Shown here in pieces: positions 43,540-53,575 of a stretch of 64,000 nucleotides of DNA. The notes under the pieces are model-generated. The model was not told the DNA's origin and made no database searches. It saw only the letters and a list, made by a program, of their open reading frames with translations. Position 1 is the stretch's first letter, and each line of letters starts with the position of its first letter. The DNA comes from an uncultured Sphingomonas sp. (GTDB lineage: Bacteria > Pseudomonadota > Alphaproteobacteria > Sphingomonadales > Sphingomonadaceae), in NCBI RefSeq assembly GCF_913062585.1, contig NZ_CAJXWX010000001.1:310001-374000 (forward strand), written 5' to 3'. Made by a program: the position numbers and the translations under genes.

Positions 43540-45309
43540 ATGAGGGAAGCGTCTTTGGAACGTCTGCAGCGCGAGATCGACCGGAACTGGCAACGCTGGG
43601 TGCTGGTGGCATGGGCCGCGATCGCCGCCTGGTACATGTATGACCGCTGGGGCCAGATCCGCTGGTGGTCGCTGGGCGACACCGACGACAATATGCGCCT
43701 GATGCAGGTGCGCGCCTGGATGGCGGGCCAGGGCTGGTATGATCTGCGCCAATATCGGATGAACCCGCCGGTCGGGTTCGACATCCATTGGAGCCGCATC
43801 GTCGACCTGCCGATCGCGGGCCTGATCCTGTTCTTCCGCCTGTTCACCACCCCGGCCTGGGCCGAGCGACTCGCCTGCGGCCTGGCGCCGCTGATCCCGC
43901 TGTCGATCACCATGACCGCGCTGGCGGTCACGATGCGGCGGCTGATCGGCGTCCTGAGTTGGCCGCTGGGCATCGCGCTGCTGCTGTGTGCGCAGGCGAC
44001 GCTGCTGATGTATATGCCGATGCGCATCGACCATCACGGGTGGCAGCTGGCCATGCTGGCGGTCACCGTCGCCGGGCTGTGCGATCCGGAGGCGAAGCGC
44101 GGCGGCGCGCTGGTCGGCCTGGCGAGCGCGGTGTCGCTGGCGATCGGGCTGGAGATGCTGCCCTATTCGGCAATGGCGGGGGCGATCCTGACGCTGCGCT
44201 GGGTCTGGGACGACCACGAGGCCGAGCGGCTGGCGGTCTATGCCCTGACTCTGGGCGGCGGCAGCGCGGCGGGCTTCGCGGCCTTTGCCTCCAACGCCAA
44301 TTACGCGATGCGCTGCGACGCGCTGACCCCGGTCTGGCTGTCGGTGACGGTGGTGGCGGGGGCGCTGCTGTTCCTGCTTGCCCGGGTCAACCCCGCGTCG
44401 CGGGGCGCGCGGCTGACCATGGCCCTGGTCGCGGGCGCGGTGATCGCGGGCGGCTTTGCCAGCCTGTTCCCGCAATGCCTGACCCGTCCCGAACAGGTCA
44501 GCCCCGAGCTGCAGCGCAACTGGCTGAACAATGTCCGCGAGGCCAAGCCGATCTTCAAGCATCCTCTGCGCGTGGCGCTCCCCATGGCGGTCATGCCGGT
44601 GCTGGGCGCGATCGGGGCGATCGTCGCGGCATGGCGGCGGCGGACCATCGGGTGGAGCGCGGTGGCGCTGTTCACCGTCTTTGCCGGGCTGATGCTGTTG
44701 TGGCAGGCGCGCGCGGCCCCGGCGGCACAGATGCTGGCGGTGCCCGGCATCGCAGCGCTGCTGTGGATGGTTCTGCCCTGGCTGCTGCGCCTGCGCTCGC
44801 CGCTGCTGCGCGTGCCCGCGATCGTACTGGCGGTGCTGGTGCCGACGGGGATCGCGACCGCCTGGATCGTGAAATACCTGCCCGCCGCGCAGCCGACCGC
44901 CTATGCCAACCGGGTCAACCATGCGACCGGGCAGTGCGTGCGCACCTCGGTGCTGACGCGGGTCAATGCCTATCCCAAGGCGGTCGTCTTCACCTTTGTC
45001 GATCTGGGGCCGCGGCTGATCGTGACGACGCATCACGATGCGATCGCGGGGCCCTATCACCGCAATGGCGATGCGATCCTGGACGTGCAGCACGCCTTCC
45101 AGGGCAATGAAGCACAGGCGCGGGCAATCATGAAGCGCCATGGCGCGACCCTGCTGCTGATCTGCCCCGACATGGCCGAGTCGACCAATTACCGCGCGCG
45201 GGCGCCGGGCGGATTCTACGACCGGCTGGCGCATGGCTGGGTGCCGGACTGGCTGACCCCGCTACCCTTGCCCAACGGCTCGCCGCTCAGGCTGTACCGG
45301 ATCCGTTGA
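43540..45309 (+). CDS. Multipass membrane protein, GT-C glycosyltransferase-like
   Basis: 589 residues with about ten to eleven membrane helices (for example WVLVAWAAIAAWYMYDRW, LGIALLLCAQATLLMYMPM, MVLPWLLRLRSPLLRVPAIV) and a C-terminal soluble portion after about 470. The first periplasmic loop holds GDTDDNMRLMQVRAW, with D47, D49 and D50 where GT-C enzymes place their catalytic acidic motif, and HWSRIVDLPIAG follows. Similar sphingomonad proteins are often mislabelled AcrB-like; nothing of an RND pump is visible. Sugar donor and acceptor unknown. Start ATG 43540 is upstream-supported only by spacing to gtrA. Confidence 0.72.
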   Translation: MREASLERLQREIDRNWQRWVLVAWAAIAAWYMYDRWGQIRWWSLGDTDDNMRLMQVRAWMAGQGWYDLRQYRMNPPVGFDIHWSRIVDLPIAGLILFFRLFTTPAWAERLACGLAPLIPLSITMTALAVTMRRLIGVLSWPLGIALLLCAQATLLMYMPMRIDHHGWQLAMLAVTVAGLCDPEAKRGGALVGLASAVSLAIGLEMLPYSAMAGAILTLRWVWDDHEAERLAVYALTLGGGSAAGFAAFASNANYAMRCDALTPVWLSVTVVAGALLFLLARVNPASRGARLTMALVAGAVIAGGFASLFPQCLTRPEQVSPELQRNWLNNVREAKPIFKHPLRVALPMAVMPVLGAIGAIVAAWRRRTIGWSAVALFTVFAGLMLLWQARAAPAAQMLAVPGIAALLWMVLPWLLRLRSPLLRVPAIVLAVLVPTGIATAWIVKYLPAAQPTAYANRVNHATGQCVRTSVLTRVNAYPKAVVFTFVDLGPRLIVTTHHDAIAGPYHRNGDAILDVQHAFQGNEAQARAIMKRHGATLLLICPDMAESTNYRARAPGGFYDRLAHGWVPDWLTPLPLPNGSPLRLYRIR

Positions 45310-45331
45310 TCCGGGCAGCCTCTGCGCGCCG

Positions 45332-46288
45332 TCAGATCGTGGGCGCGGAGGCGGGGGTAGCCGGGGAGGCGGTGGTCGCCGGTGTGGCCGGGCCCTGAGC
45401 CGTCTGGCCCTCGGTCGACGTCGCCGGAGCGCTGCTCGACATCGGTGTCGTCACGATCGGCGGCGGCGCTATCGAGGCGATCAGCGCGCTGTTCTCGATC
45501 ACGTCGAGCGCGCGGTGGGCCAGGGCATAACGCTGGGCATCATGCTGCCAGGCCTGTGCGGCGGCGGCGCCGGGCAGGCGGGCGACTTCGGCCCGTGCGG
45601 CCTCCACCATGCCGCTGTCGAGCAGCTTGTGGACCCGGTTCAGCCGCTCGGTCGGGTCGGAGGACGGTGCGCTCCGCTCGCGGATCACGATCAGGCGGCC
45701 CAGTTCCTGGCGCATCCCTTCCCACCAGCCGTCGCTGTCGTTGACGACCAGATGGGGCTCCAGATCGTCCAGGTCCTTGCGCAGCGTCTCCAGCGTCACC
45801 GGCTGCCGCGACGTCGCGATCAGTACCGAGACCGCGCCCGGCGCGGTGGCGCCGAACCGGGTCTTCAGCTGTTCCTCCAGGTAGCCCAGCGGCTGGCCCC
45901 GCTCGATCGCGCGCCGGGTGGCGGCGGCGACCAGCATCGATTCGGCCCGGTTCGCCTGCGTGCCGGCCGTCGTCGCGTCGGTGGTGATGGTCGCCAGCCG
46001 CGTCTCCAGCGCGGCCAGCTGCGCCGCCAAGGCGGCTTCGCGCGTCGCCAGCGAAACCGGATCGGCGGCCACCCGTGCGGCGTCGTTGGCGGGGGCGGGC
46101 GTGCCCCCGGTCTTGGCCGCCGTCACGGCATGGGATGGGGTGGTCGTACCGCCGAACCAGGACCAGTGGCGCATCGCATAGGCCATCAGCAGCAAGCCCG
46201 CGACGAAGGCGATCAGGAACAGCGCGATGATGGCGCCCGTACGGGGGCCGCGCGGGGGCGGTCGGTCGATCGGCGCGAAATCACTCAT
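45332..46288 (-). CDS. Mic60/mitofilin-like membrane protein
   Basis: 318 residues: a Pro-rich cytosolic start, one membrane helix (TGAIIALFLIAFVAGLLLMAYAM, about 17-39), an Ala-rich coiled-coil-prone region (LATREAALAAQLAALETRLATI), and a C-terminal helical domain (PTERLNRVHKLLDSGMVEAARAEVARLPGAAAAQAWQHDA) like the mitofilin end. The gene overlaps hemD by 4 bases. In many alphaproteobacteria the gene next to hemD is the Mic60 homologue that bends the inner membrane. Low sequence conservation means this is position plus architecture; shorter than most Mic60. Confidence 0.65.
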   Translation of the reverse strand: MSDFAPIDRPPPRGPRTGAIIALFLIAFVAGLLLMAYAMRHWSWFGGTTTPSHAVTAAKTGGTPAPANDAARVAADPVSLATREAALAAQLAALETRLATITTDATTAGTQANRAESMLVAAATRRAIERGQPLGYLEEQLKTRFGATAPGAVSVLIATSRQPVTLETLRKDLDDLEPHLVVNDSDGWWEGMRQELGRLIVIRERSAPSSDPTERLNRVHKLLDSGMVEAARAEVARLPGAAAAQAWQHDAQRYALAHRALDVIENSALIASIAPPPIVTTPMSSSAPATSTEGQTAQGPATPATTASPATPASAPTI

Positions 46289-46968
46289 GCGCCGCTTATC
46301 CCCGTGGCGGCTGTCCGGGTCAACGCCCGCGCGGCGGCGACCATCGCGGCGTCCCGGGGCAGGTTGGCGATGGCGAGCGCGGCCCAGCCCGGCCCCGCCG
46401 CCTCGGCGACCTTGGCGCTGATCGCGACCAGCGCGATGGATGCGCGCGGGGCGGGGGACGCATCGACCAGCTCGGCCAGCCGCCGCGCCGCGCGGGCGGA
46501 GTGGAGAAGCACGATGTCGCCCGCCAGCGTGGCGACCGCCTCGGCCGATACCGGCAGTGGATCGGCGGCATAGACGGTCCGCACCGCCGCGCCCGTCTCC
46601 ACCCGCTCCCGCCCGGCGAGGTGGAGCAGCCGGGTCAGGCCCATGGCGCGGGCCTGGGCGACGACGGCGGCGGCGTCCTTGGTCCCGGTCAGCACGACCG
46701 ACAGCCCCGCCGCCCGCGCGGCATCGGCGGTGGCGGGGCCGACCGCGACCACCGGCCTGGCGCTCAGCGTTTCGAGCCCCGGTCCGGCCAGCCGCAGCGC
46801 TTGCGCACTGGTGAAGAGCAGCGCGTCGATGGTGGCGGGGTCGGGCGGCGTCCAGTCCACCGCGCGGGTCGCGAAAAAGGGTAGCGAGCGGGCCTCCAGC
46901 CCGGCGGTGCGCAAGGCGGCGATCGTCGCGGCATGACCGGGTTCGGGCCGGACGACGACGACCGCCAT
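46285..46968 (-). CDS. hemD: Uroporphyrinogen-III synthase
   Basis: Closes and inverts ring D of the linear tetrapyrrole made by HemC. 227 residues from ATG 46968. Weakly conserved family, but [22 protein letters not shown] at the start, [28 protein letters not shown] and [17 protein letters not shown] match. It starts 5 bases after hemC, confirming identity by context. Confidence 0.9.
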   Translation of the reverse strand: MAVVVVRPEPGHAATIAALRTAGLEARSLPFFATRAVDWTPPDPATIDALLFTSAQALRLAGPGLETLSARPVVAVGPATADAARAAGLSVVLTGTKDAAAVVAQARAMGLTRLLHLAGRERVETGAAVRTVYAADPLPVSAEAVATLAGDIVLLHSARAARRLAELVDASPAPRASIALVAISAKVAEAAGPGWAALAIANLPRDAAMVAAARALTRTAATGISGA

Positions 46969-46973
46969 GGCGC

Positions 46974-47885
46974 TCAGCCGCCTGCGAACAGGCGGCGCAC
47001 CTCGGGCGGCGCGCGGTCGAGCAGTTCGATGGCCAGGCGCGGCCCCAATTCCTCGCCCAGCGCCCCCTCGACCCAGCCGCCGACCCGCGCCGATCCGTCC
47101 TCGGCCAGGAGTTCGGCGCGCAGGGTCAGCATCTCGCCCGCCAGCGAGGCGAGCGCGGCGACCGGGCTGTGGCAATCGGCGGCCAGGGCGGCGAGCAGCG
47201 CGCGCTCGGCCATCACGCAGGCATGAGTCTCGGCATGGTCGATCGAGGCGACCAGCATGGTCGCGGCGTCGTCGTCGGCGCGCGTCTCGATCCCCACCGC
47301 GCCCTGCGACGGGGCGGGCAGCATCTGGTCGGTCGGCACCGCATGGCCGACATCGCGGCCCAGCCGGTCCAGCCCGGCGGCGGCGAGCAGGGTCGCGTCG
47401 ACATCGCCATTCGCCACGGCGGCAAGGCGCGTGTCGACATTGCCGCGCAGCAAGGTGATGGTCAGGTCGGGGCGATGCGACAGCAACTGCGCGCGGCGGC
47501 GCGGGCTGCTGGTGCCGATCACCGCGCCGGGACGCAGTTCGGCGATCGTCTCCGCCCCGATCAGCCGGTCGCGGACATCGGCACGCGGCAGCATCGCGGC
47601 GATATGCAGCCAGTCTGGGCGGATCGTCTCGACATCCTTCATCGAATGGACCGAGGCGTCGATCTCGCCATCGTAAAGCGCGCGGTCCAGCTCCTTGGTC
47701 CACAGCGCCTTGCCGCCGATCTCGGCCAGCGCGCGGTCCTGTACCCGGTCGCCGGTGGTCTTGATGGGGACGATCTGGACCGCGTCCTGGTCCCACCCCT
47801 GTGCGACCGCCAGCGCCGCGCGCACCATATGCGCCTGGGTGAGGGCCAGCGGCGAGCCGCGCGTACCGAGCCGGAAACGAACCAT
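46974..47885 (-). CDS. hemC: Porphobilinogen deaminase (hydroxymethylbilane synthase)
   Basis: 303 residues from ATG 47885 ([18 protein letters not shown]). [29 protein letters not shown] and [12 protein letters not shown] are textbook motifs, and C238 in [10 protein letters not shown] holds the dipyrromethane cofactor. Divergent from tsaD with 66 bases between. Confidence 0.95.
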   Translation of the reverse strand: MVRFRLGTRGSPLALTQAHMVRAALAVAQGWDQDAVQIVPIKTTGDRVQDRALAEIGGKALWTKELDRALYDGEIDASVHSMKDVETIRPDWLHIAAMLPRADVRDRLIGAETIAELRPGAVIGTSSPRRRAQLLSHRPDLTITLLRGNVDTRLAAVANGDVDATLLAAAGLDRLGRDVGHAVPTDQMLPAPSQGAVGIETRADDDAATMLVASIDHAETHACVMAERALLAALAADCHSPVAALASLAGEMLTLRAELLAEDGSARVGGWVEGALGEELGPRLAIELLDRAPPEVRRLFAGG

Positions 47886-47951
47886 GGCCCGGTCTTTGCC
47901 GTAAATGGCACCCCTTCGACAACCGTCCTGCGAAGGACTATGGGGTGGGCC

Positions 47952-48977
47952 ATGCTGATCCTGGGACTGGAATCCTCGTGCGACGAGACGGCCGCCGCGC
48001 TCGTCACCGATGACGGCCGCGTGCTGGCGCATCGTCTGCTGGGGCAAGAGGCGGCGCACGCGCCATTCGGCGGCGTCGTCCCCGAAATCGCCGCGCGCGC
48101 GCATGTCGAGGCGATGGAGCCGCTGGTCGCCGCCGCCTTTGCCGATGCGGGCGTGACGCTGGCCGATGTCGACGCCATCGCCGCGACGGCGGGGCCCGGG
48201 CTGATCGGCGGGGTGATGGTCGGGCTCGTCACCGGCAAGGCGCTCGCCCATGCGGCGGGCAAGCCGCTGATCGCGGTCAACCATCTGGAAGGCCATGCCC
48301 TGTCGCCGCGTCTGTCGGATCGCGAGCTGGCCTATCCCTATCTGCTGCTGCTGGTCTCCGGCGGGCATTGCCAGCTGCTGCTGGTCGAGGGGGTCGGGCG
48401 CTATCGCCGGATGGCGACGACGATCGACGATGCGGCGGGCGAGGCGTTCGACAAGACCGCCAAGCTGCTCGGCCTGGGCTATCCCGGCGGGCCGCGCGTC
48501 GAGGCGGCGGCGCGGGACGGCGATCCTTATGCGGTGCCACTGCCCCGCCCGCTGAAGGGCGCGGCCGAGCCGCATTTCTCCTTCGCGGGCCTGAAGTCGG
48601 CGGTGGCGCGCGCGGTCGGCCATCACCGGTCCGAGGACATTGCCGCCTCCTTCCAGCAGGCGGTGGTCGACTGTCTGCTCGACCGCACCCGCCGTGCGCT
48701 GGCGGAGGTGCCGCCGGTGACGGCTTTGGTCGTCGCGGGCGGTGTCGCGGCTAATGGCGTGATCCGGGGCGCGCTGGAGGCGCTCGCCGCCGAGCACGGC
48801 CTGCGCTTCGTCGCGCCGCCGCTGTGGCTGTGCACGGACAATGCCGCGATGATCGCCTGGGCGGGCATCGAGCGGTTCCGCGAGGGGCTGACCGATCCGC
48901 TCGATACGCCAGCGCGGGCGCGCTGGCCGCTCGACCCGGCGGCGGAGGCCGTGCGCGGCGCGGGGGTGAAGGCATGA
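47952..48977 (+). CDS. tsaD: tRNA threonylcarbamoyladenosine transferase
   Basis: Transfers threonylcarbamoyl to A37 of ANN-decoding tRNAs with TsaB and TsaE. 341 residues from ATG 47952 ([17 protein letters not shown]); ATG 47940 is also in frame and would add MGWA. Metal ligands H111 and H115 in NHLEGH, plus [12 protein letters not shown] and [25 protein letters not shown]. The stop overlaps gpsA by 4 bases. Confidence 0.94.
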   Translation: MLILGLESSCDETAAALVTDDGRVLAHRLLGQEAAHAPFGGVVPEIAARAHVEAMEPLVAAAFADAGVTLADVDAIAATAGPGLIGGVMVGLVTGKALAHAAGKPLIAVNHLEGHALSPRLSDRELAYPYLLLLVSGGHCQLLLVEGVGRYRRMATTIDDAAGEAFDKTAKLLGLGYPGGPRVEAAARDGDPYAVPLPRPLKGAAEPHFSFAGLKSAVARAVGHHRSEDIAASFQQAVVDCLLDRTRRALAEVPPVTALVVAGGVAANGVIRGALEALAAEHGLRFVAPPLWLCTDNAAMIAWAGIERFREGLTDPLDTPARARWPLDPAAEAVRGAGVKA

Positions 48978-49951
48978 GGATCGGGGTGATCGGTGCGGGC
49001 GCCTGGGGCACCGCGCTGGCGCAGGTGGCGGCCTATGGCGACCGGCCGGTGCGAATCTGGGCGCGCGACCCGGCGGTGGCCGAGGCGATCAACACTACCC
49101 ATGCCAACCCCCTCTATCTGCCGAACATCGCGCTGTCGCCCGCCATCGAGGCGGTGAGCGATCCGGCGGCGATGGCCGAGATGGATGCGCTGCTGGTCGT
49201 GACGCCTGCGCAAGCGGTGGGTGCGGTGCTGGCGACGATGCCGGTGGGGACCAAGCCGCTGGTCCTGTGCTCCAAGGGGATCGAGGCGGGGACGCGGCGG
49301 CTGGTCGGCGAAGTCGCGCGCGCGATCCATCCGGACGCGCCGATCGCGGTGCTGTCGGGCCCGACCTTCGCGCATGAGGTGGCGGCGGGGCTGCCGACGG
49401 CGGTGACGCTGGCCTGCGAGGATGCGGGCTTGCGCAAGAGCCTGTCCGCGCGGATCGCCGCGCCGCATTTCCGGCCCTATGCCACCGACGACGTCACGGG
49501 CGCGGAGATTGGCGGCGCGATCAAGAACGTGCTCGCCATCGGTTGCGGCGTGGTCGAGGGCGCGGGGCTGGGCCAGAATGCACGTGCGGCGCTGATCGCG
49601 CGCGGCTTTGCGGAGATGACGCGCTTCGGCCTCGCACGCGGCGGCCGGGCGGAGACGCTGGCGGGTCTGTCGGGGCTGGGCGATCTGGTACTGACCTGTT
49701 CCTCGACCGCGTCGCGCAATTTCTCGCTGGGCGTCGGGCTGGGGCAGGGGCGGTCGGCGGCGGAATTGCTGGCTGATCGGCGGACGGTGGCCGAGGGGGC
49801 GTTCACCGCGCCGGTGCTGCGCCAGGCGGCGGCCGAGGCGGGGGTCGATATGCCGGTGTGCGAGGCGGTGTGCCGCTTGCTGGATGGTGCGGCGGTGGGC
49901 GAGGTGATCGGGGCCTTGCTGGCGCGGCCGCTCAAGGCGGAAGGACACTAA
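48974..49951 (+). CDS. gpsA: Glycerol-3-phosphate dehydrogenase [NAD(P)+]
   Basis: Makes sn-glycerol-3-phosphate for phospholipids. 325 residues; the dinucleotide loop GAGAWGT is at 7-13, [16 protein letters not shown] and the catalytic Lys in [13 protein letters not shown] are present, and [10 protein letters not shown] follows. Coupled to tsaD. Its stop faces AsmA across a family A repeat. Confidence 0.95.
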   Translation: MRIGVIGAGAWGTALAQVAAYGDRPVRIWARDPAVAEAINTTHANPLYLPNIALSPAIEAVSDPAAMAEMDALLVVTPAQAVGAVLATMPVGTKPLVLCSKGIEAGTRRLVGEVARAIHPDAPIAVLSGPTFAHEVAAGLPTAVTLACEDAGLRKSLSARIAAPHFRPYATDDVTGAEIGGAIKNVLAIGCGVVEGAGLGQNARAALIARGFAEMTRFGLARGGRAETLAGLSGLGDLVLTCSSTASRNFSLGVGLGQGRSAAELLADRRTVAEGAFTAPVLRQAAAEAGVDMPVCEAVCRLLDGAAVGEVIGALLARPLKAEGH

Positions 49952-49981
49952 CCCCTCCCCCCGTTCCGCGACCTTTCCCCC

Positions 49982-50082
49982 TTTCAGCCTGAGCGAAGTC
50001 GAAGGCCAAGGGGATCCGGCTGCAAAGATGCCCTCTTGGCAGCCGTGACAGCGTGGCCTTCGACTTCGCTCAGGCTGAACGG
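49982..50082. repeat. Family A REP-like pair
   Basis: Units 49982-50008 (slightly shortened) and 50053-50082 in opposite orientation, filling the 153-base gap between convergent gpsA and the AsmA gene. Confidence 0.9.
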
Positions 50083-50104
50083 AGGGTGGGGAGGGGCGCC
50101 GGGA

Positions 50105-51949
50105 TTACCGCAACACCTGTCGCGCCAGCGCCCCGCAGGCCGCATTCTGCGCCCGGGGCCCGGTGTCGCCGGTGATCGCCCGGCCGATCGATTTGAAGAT
50201 ATTGCCGACCGACTTCACCTGTTTCGGGATGACCAAATCGGGCTTCTCCAGCGTCCCCCCGACCGTCGCCGCACCGTCCAGCCGCAGCGTCGCGCCCTGT
50301 TTCGGCGCGCCGGTCAGCCGCAGCGCCAGCCTTTCGTCGGGAAAACTCACGGTCCCCGTCCCGTCCAGCCGACTGCGCGAGGTATCGAGGATCAGCGGAT
50401 CGGCACGGCCCGTGCCGCCGCGCATGGCCACGCCCACCACCAGGCAGCGCAAAGTCGCCCGGCCGCTATCGCCCATGAAGGCCGCGCCCGCATCGAAGCC
50501 CAGCGCCACCGCATAGCGATCGGGCAGCGTCCCATTGGCAACGACCAGCCCGATGCGCCCGTTCGACCGCCCGACGGCCGCGCGCACCGTCTCGCCGGTG
50601 CCGATCAGCCTGGCCCGCGCCGCCACCCGGCCGGTGATCCGCGTCTCGCCCGACAGCGACAGCACGCTCGCCCCGCCCAGCCGCAGGTCGAGCGACAGGG
50701 TCGGCACTTTCGCGCCGCCGCGCTGGTCGATTACCGCCTGCCCCGTGACCGCCCCTTCGCGCAGGGCCAGCCGGATGTTGCCGATGGTCAGCCGCTGATG
50801 ATCCATCGTCATCCGCCCCGACAGGCCGGTGATGGTCGAGGGCCCTTGCGCGCTCACCACCTGTCCGACCCGGAAGCGGATCGTGCCATCGGTCGTGTCG
50901 ATCTTGCCGATGTCGATCCGGGTGTTGGGCACCAAGCGGGATCCTATCCGCCGTTCGAGCGCGGCAGCCTCGGCGCGGCCCTGCGCCGAGGACAGGTCAT
51001 CGAAATCGAGCTGGCGCGCGGTCACATCACCGTCCAGCAGGGTGCGCCCGTCCTTCTTGTCGACGGTCAGCCGCCCGGCCAGATCGGAGCGGCCGATGCG
51101 CCCCTTCAGGTCGGTGATCGTCCAGCGGGTCGGATCGTGGCGGACATGCGCGGTCAGGTCGACGGGGCGCGTCTGGAACAGCCCGGCCTCGATCACCGCG
51201 TCGATCCGCTTCAGGTCGTCGGCCTGGGCGCTCAGGTCCAGCGTCATCGCATCGGTGTCGAGCGGCCGGTCCATCATGCCGACCGCCTTCATGGTCAGCC
51301 GGTCGCCCGTGATCGTCGCCGTGAAGGGCCAAGGGCCGGGCTTCACGGTAGCGCCCGTAAAGGCGATGCGGACGGGCGCGCCGCGTATCCTGCCCTCGCC
51401 CTCGGCCCGCACGCCGCGATCCGGGTCGGCGGCGACGCGCATCACCGCCTCGCGATCCTCCTTGGCGTCGCGGTAGCTGACGACGCCGTCGGTCACGGTC
51501 AGGCCCTGGAGATCGGTCGAACTGCCGCCCTGCTCGGGTGCGCCGGGGCGCGACCAGTTGGTGCGGCCCTGCTTGTCACGGACCATGGCCAGGCGCAGGC
51601 CGGAGACGCGGATGTCCTCGGGCACGAAGGTGCCGCGCAGCAGCGGCCAGACCGAGAAGCGGATGTCCGCGCGTGCGATGCGGGCGAAATCACCGCTGCC
51701 CGCCCAATCGGCCTGGGGAATGCGCAGGCCCTCGACCGCGATGGTCGGGTGGAAGCCGATGCCGTCGACCCGGTGGACCGACCCGATCGTCACCGGCCGC
51801 CCGAACCGCTCGGTCGCCTCGCGCACCACCGCGCCGCGCAGCACGCCCCAGGGAAAGACCGCCAGAACCAGCACGAGCAGCAACGGCAGCCCGATCAGAA
51901 GCCCCGCCACGATGCGCGCCCGGCGCGGCCATCCCTTCACCTGTATCAT
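50105..51949 (-). CDS. AsmA family protein
   Basis: 614 residues from ATG 51949 (another ATG at 52006 is in frame). One N-terminal membrane helix (ARIVAGLLIGLPLLLVLVLAV), then FGRPVTIGSVHRVDG and the long beta-rich periplasmic part with repeated strands (LRLTGAPKQGATLRLDGAATVGG near the end). AsmA-like proteins are thought to bridge the periplasm for lipid transport or to affect outer membrane assembly. Role here inferred. Confidence 0.87.
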   Translation of the reverse strand: MIQVKGWPRRARIVAGLLIGLPLLLVLVLAVFPWGVLRGAVVREATERFGRPVTIGSVHRVDGIGFHPTIAVEGLRIPQADWAGSGDFARIARADIRFSVWPLLRGTFVPEDIRVSGLRLAMVRDKQGRTNWSRPGAPEQGGSSTDLQGLTVTDGVVSYRDAKEDREAVMRVAADPDRGVRAEGEGRIRGAPVRIAFTGATVKPGPWPFTATITGDRLTMKAVGMMDRPLDTDAMTLDLSAQADDLKRIDAVIEAGLFQTRPVDLTAHVRHDPTRWTITDLKGRIGRSDLAGRLTVDKKDGRTLLDGDVTARQLDFDDLSSAQGRAEAAALERRIGSRLVPNTRIDIGKIDTTDGTIRFRVGQVVSAQGPSTITGLSGRMTMDHQRLTIGNIRLALREGAVTGQAVIDQRGGAKVPTLSLDLRLGGASVLSLSGETRITGRVAARARLIGTGETVRAAVGRSNGRIGLVVANGTLPDRYAVALGFDAGAAFMGDSGRATLRCLVVGVAMRGGTGRADPLILDTSRSRLDGTGTVSFPDERLALRLTGAPKQGATLRLDGAATVGGTLEKPDLVIPKQVKSVGNIFKSIGRAITGDTGPRAQNAACGALARQVLR

Positions 51950-52070
51950 GAATGGGCGACGCGCGACCCTGGCTATCGTTCCGCCTGCGTCAGGACCGCC
52001 GCGCACGATTATTGCCCCGGGGGCCGCCGCGCCCTAGATAGTGGGCCATGGCCATCAGGAGCGTCCGGCG

Positions 52071-52382
52071 TTGATCCTCATCCTTCAGATCCTCAAAATC
52101 CTTCTCGATGTCGTCTGGTGGATCATCATCGTGCAGGCGATCCTGTCCTGGCTGATCGCCTTCAACGTCATCAACACGTCGAACGATTTCATCCGTTCGG
52201 TCTGGTATGCGCTGCAGAAGATGACCGATCCGCTCTATCGCCCGATCCGGCGCATCCTGCCCGATTTCGGCGCGCTCGACCTGTCGCCCATGGTCGTGCT
52301 GCTGGCCGTCATCATCCTGGACAAGGTCCTCGACACCGCGATCGCCAATGCCGTGTACGGGGGCGCGGTCGTCGCCGGCTGA
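52071..52382 (+). CDS. YggT family membrane protein
   Basis: 103 residues with two hydrophobic segments (LILQILKILLDVVWWIIIVQAILSWLI and LDLSPMVVLLAVIILDKVL) around RSVWYALQKMTDPLYRPIRRILP. I chose TTG 52071 since RBS AGGAG lies 8 bases before it; a GTG at 52041 is in frame but less likely. Linked by overlap to DUF167, as in many bacteria. Function poorly known. Confidence 0.9.
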   Translation: MILILQILKILLDVVWWIIIVQAILSWLIAFNVINTSNDFIRSVWYALQKMTDPLYRPIRRILPDFGALDLSPMVVLLAVIILDKVLDTAIANAVYGGAVVAG

Positions 52383-52684
52383 TGCCCGCCTGGGGTCCCT
52401 GCGATGACGGGATCCGGATCGCGGTCCGGGTCACGCCGCGCGGCGGCCGCGATGCGCTGACCGCCGGGACGGAGGACCACTTTGCCGCGCGCCTGTCCGC
52501 CCCGCCCGTCGACGGCGCGGCCAATGCGGCGCTGTTGCCGCTAGTCGCGAAGCATTTCGGCGTGCCCAAGCGGGCTGTGACGATCGTTGCGGGCGAAACC
52601 GCACGATTGAAGCGCCTGCATATCGCCGGCGACCCGCACATACTGGCGCGCATCGCGCAGGCGCTTTATGGCGGTGCACCATGA
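52382..52684 (+). CDS. DUF167 (YggU-type) protein
   Basis: 100 residues from ATG 52382 (TGATG overlap with the YggT gene). [44 protein letters not shown] and [16 protein letters not shown] are the family motif. The frame is open far upstream but that is antisense of AsmA. Function unknown. Confidence 0.92.
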   Translation: MPAWGPCDDGIRIAVRVTPRGGRDALTAGTEDHFAARLSAPPVDGAANAALLPLVAKHFGVPKRAVTIVAGETARLKRLHIAGDPHILARIAQALYGGAP

Positions 52685-53571
52685 CCCCAAAGACCTTCAG
52701 CGCCACGATCATCGACGGCAAGGCGTTCGCCGCCGGCCTCCGCACCCGCATCGCCACCCAGGTTGCGACCTTCCGCGAACAGGCAGGCCGCGCGCCGGGC
52801 CTGGCGGTCGTACTGGTCGGCGAGGACCCCGCCTCCAGCGTCTATGTCCGCTCCAAGGGCAAGGCGACGCGCGAGGCGGGCATGGAGAGCATCGAGCATC
52901 GCCTGCCCGCCGATACCGACCAGGCAACGCTGCTGGCACTCGTCGAGCAGCTCAACGCCGATCCGACCGTCGACGGCATCCTCGTCCAGCTGCCGCTGCC
53001 GGGCCAGATCGACGCGCAGGCGGTGATCCAGGCGATCGACCCGGACAAGGATGTCGACGGCTTCCACCCCGTCAACGCCGGACGGCTCGCGACGGGCAGC
53101 GAGGGCTTCGTGCCCTGCACCCCGCTCGGCTGCCTGATGCTGCTGAAGAGCATCCACCCCAGCCTGTCGGGCATGGACGCCGTCGTCGTCGGCCGCTCCA
53201 ACATCGTCGGCAAGCCGATGGCGCAGCTGCTGCTCGGCGAGAGCTGCACCGTGACCGTGGCGCACAGCCGCACCCGCAACCTGGCCGAGGTGGTCGGCCG
53301 CGCCGATATCGTCGTCGCGGCGGTGGGCGTGCCCGGCCTGGTCAAGGGCGAGTGGATCAAGCCGGGCGCCAGCGTCATCGACGTCGGCATCAACCGCACC
53401 GAGACCGGCCTGGTCGGCGATGTCGAATATGACGCGGCGGCGACGCGTGCGGGTGCGATCACGCCGGTGCCGGGCGGCGTCGGGCCGATGACGATCGCGG
53501 TCCTGCTGCGCAACACGCTCGTCTCGGCGGGGCGGCGCGAGGGCGTCGCGATCGACCAGACGGCGCTGTAA
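52681..53571 (+). CDS. folD: Methylenetetrahydrofolate dehydrogenase/cyclohydrolase
   Basis: Bifunctional one-carbon enzyme, 296 residues. Catalytic Lys in [43 protein letters not shown] and the NADP-site [17 protein letters not shown] are all present, ending [19 protein letters not shown]. Overlaps DUF167 by 4 bases. Confidence 0.95.
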   Translation: MTPKTFSATIIDGKAFAAGLRTRIATQVATFREQAGRAPGLAVVLVGEDPASSVYVRSKGKATREAGMESIEHRLPADTDQATLLALVEQLNADPTVDGILVQLPLPGQIDAQAVIQAIDPDKDVDGFHPVNAGRLATGSEGFVPCTPLGCLMLLKSIHPSLSGMDAVVVGRSNIVGKPMAQLLLGESCTVTVAHSRTRNLAEVVGRADIVVAAVGVPGLVKGEWIKPGASVIDVGINRTETGLVGDVEYDAAATRAGAITPVPGGVGPMTIAVLLRNTLVSAGRREGVAIDQTAL

Positions 53572-53575
53572 GGCG

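Noticed and set aside
43540..45309. RND efflux (AcrB) identity for the 589-residue membrane protein
   Set aside because: It is half the length of AcrB, has no duplicated large periplasmic domains and no proton-relay motif; the acidic first-loop motif fits GT-C better.
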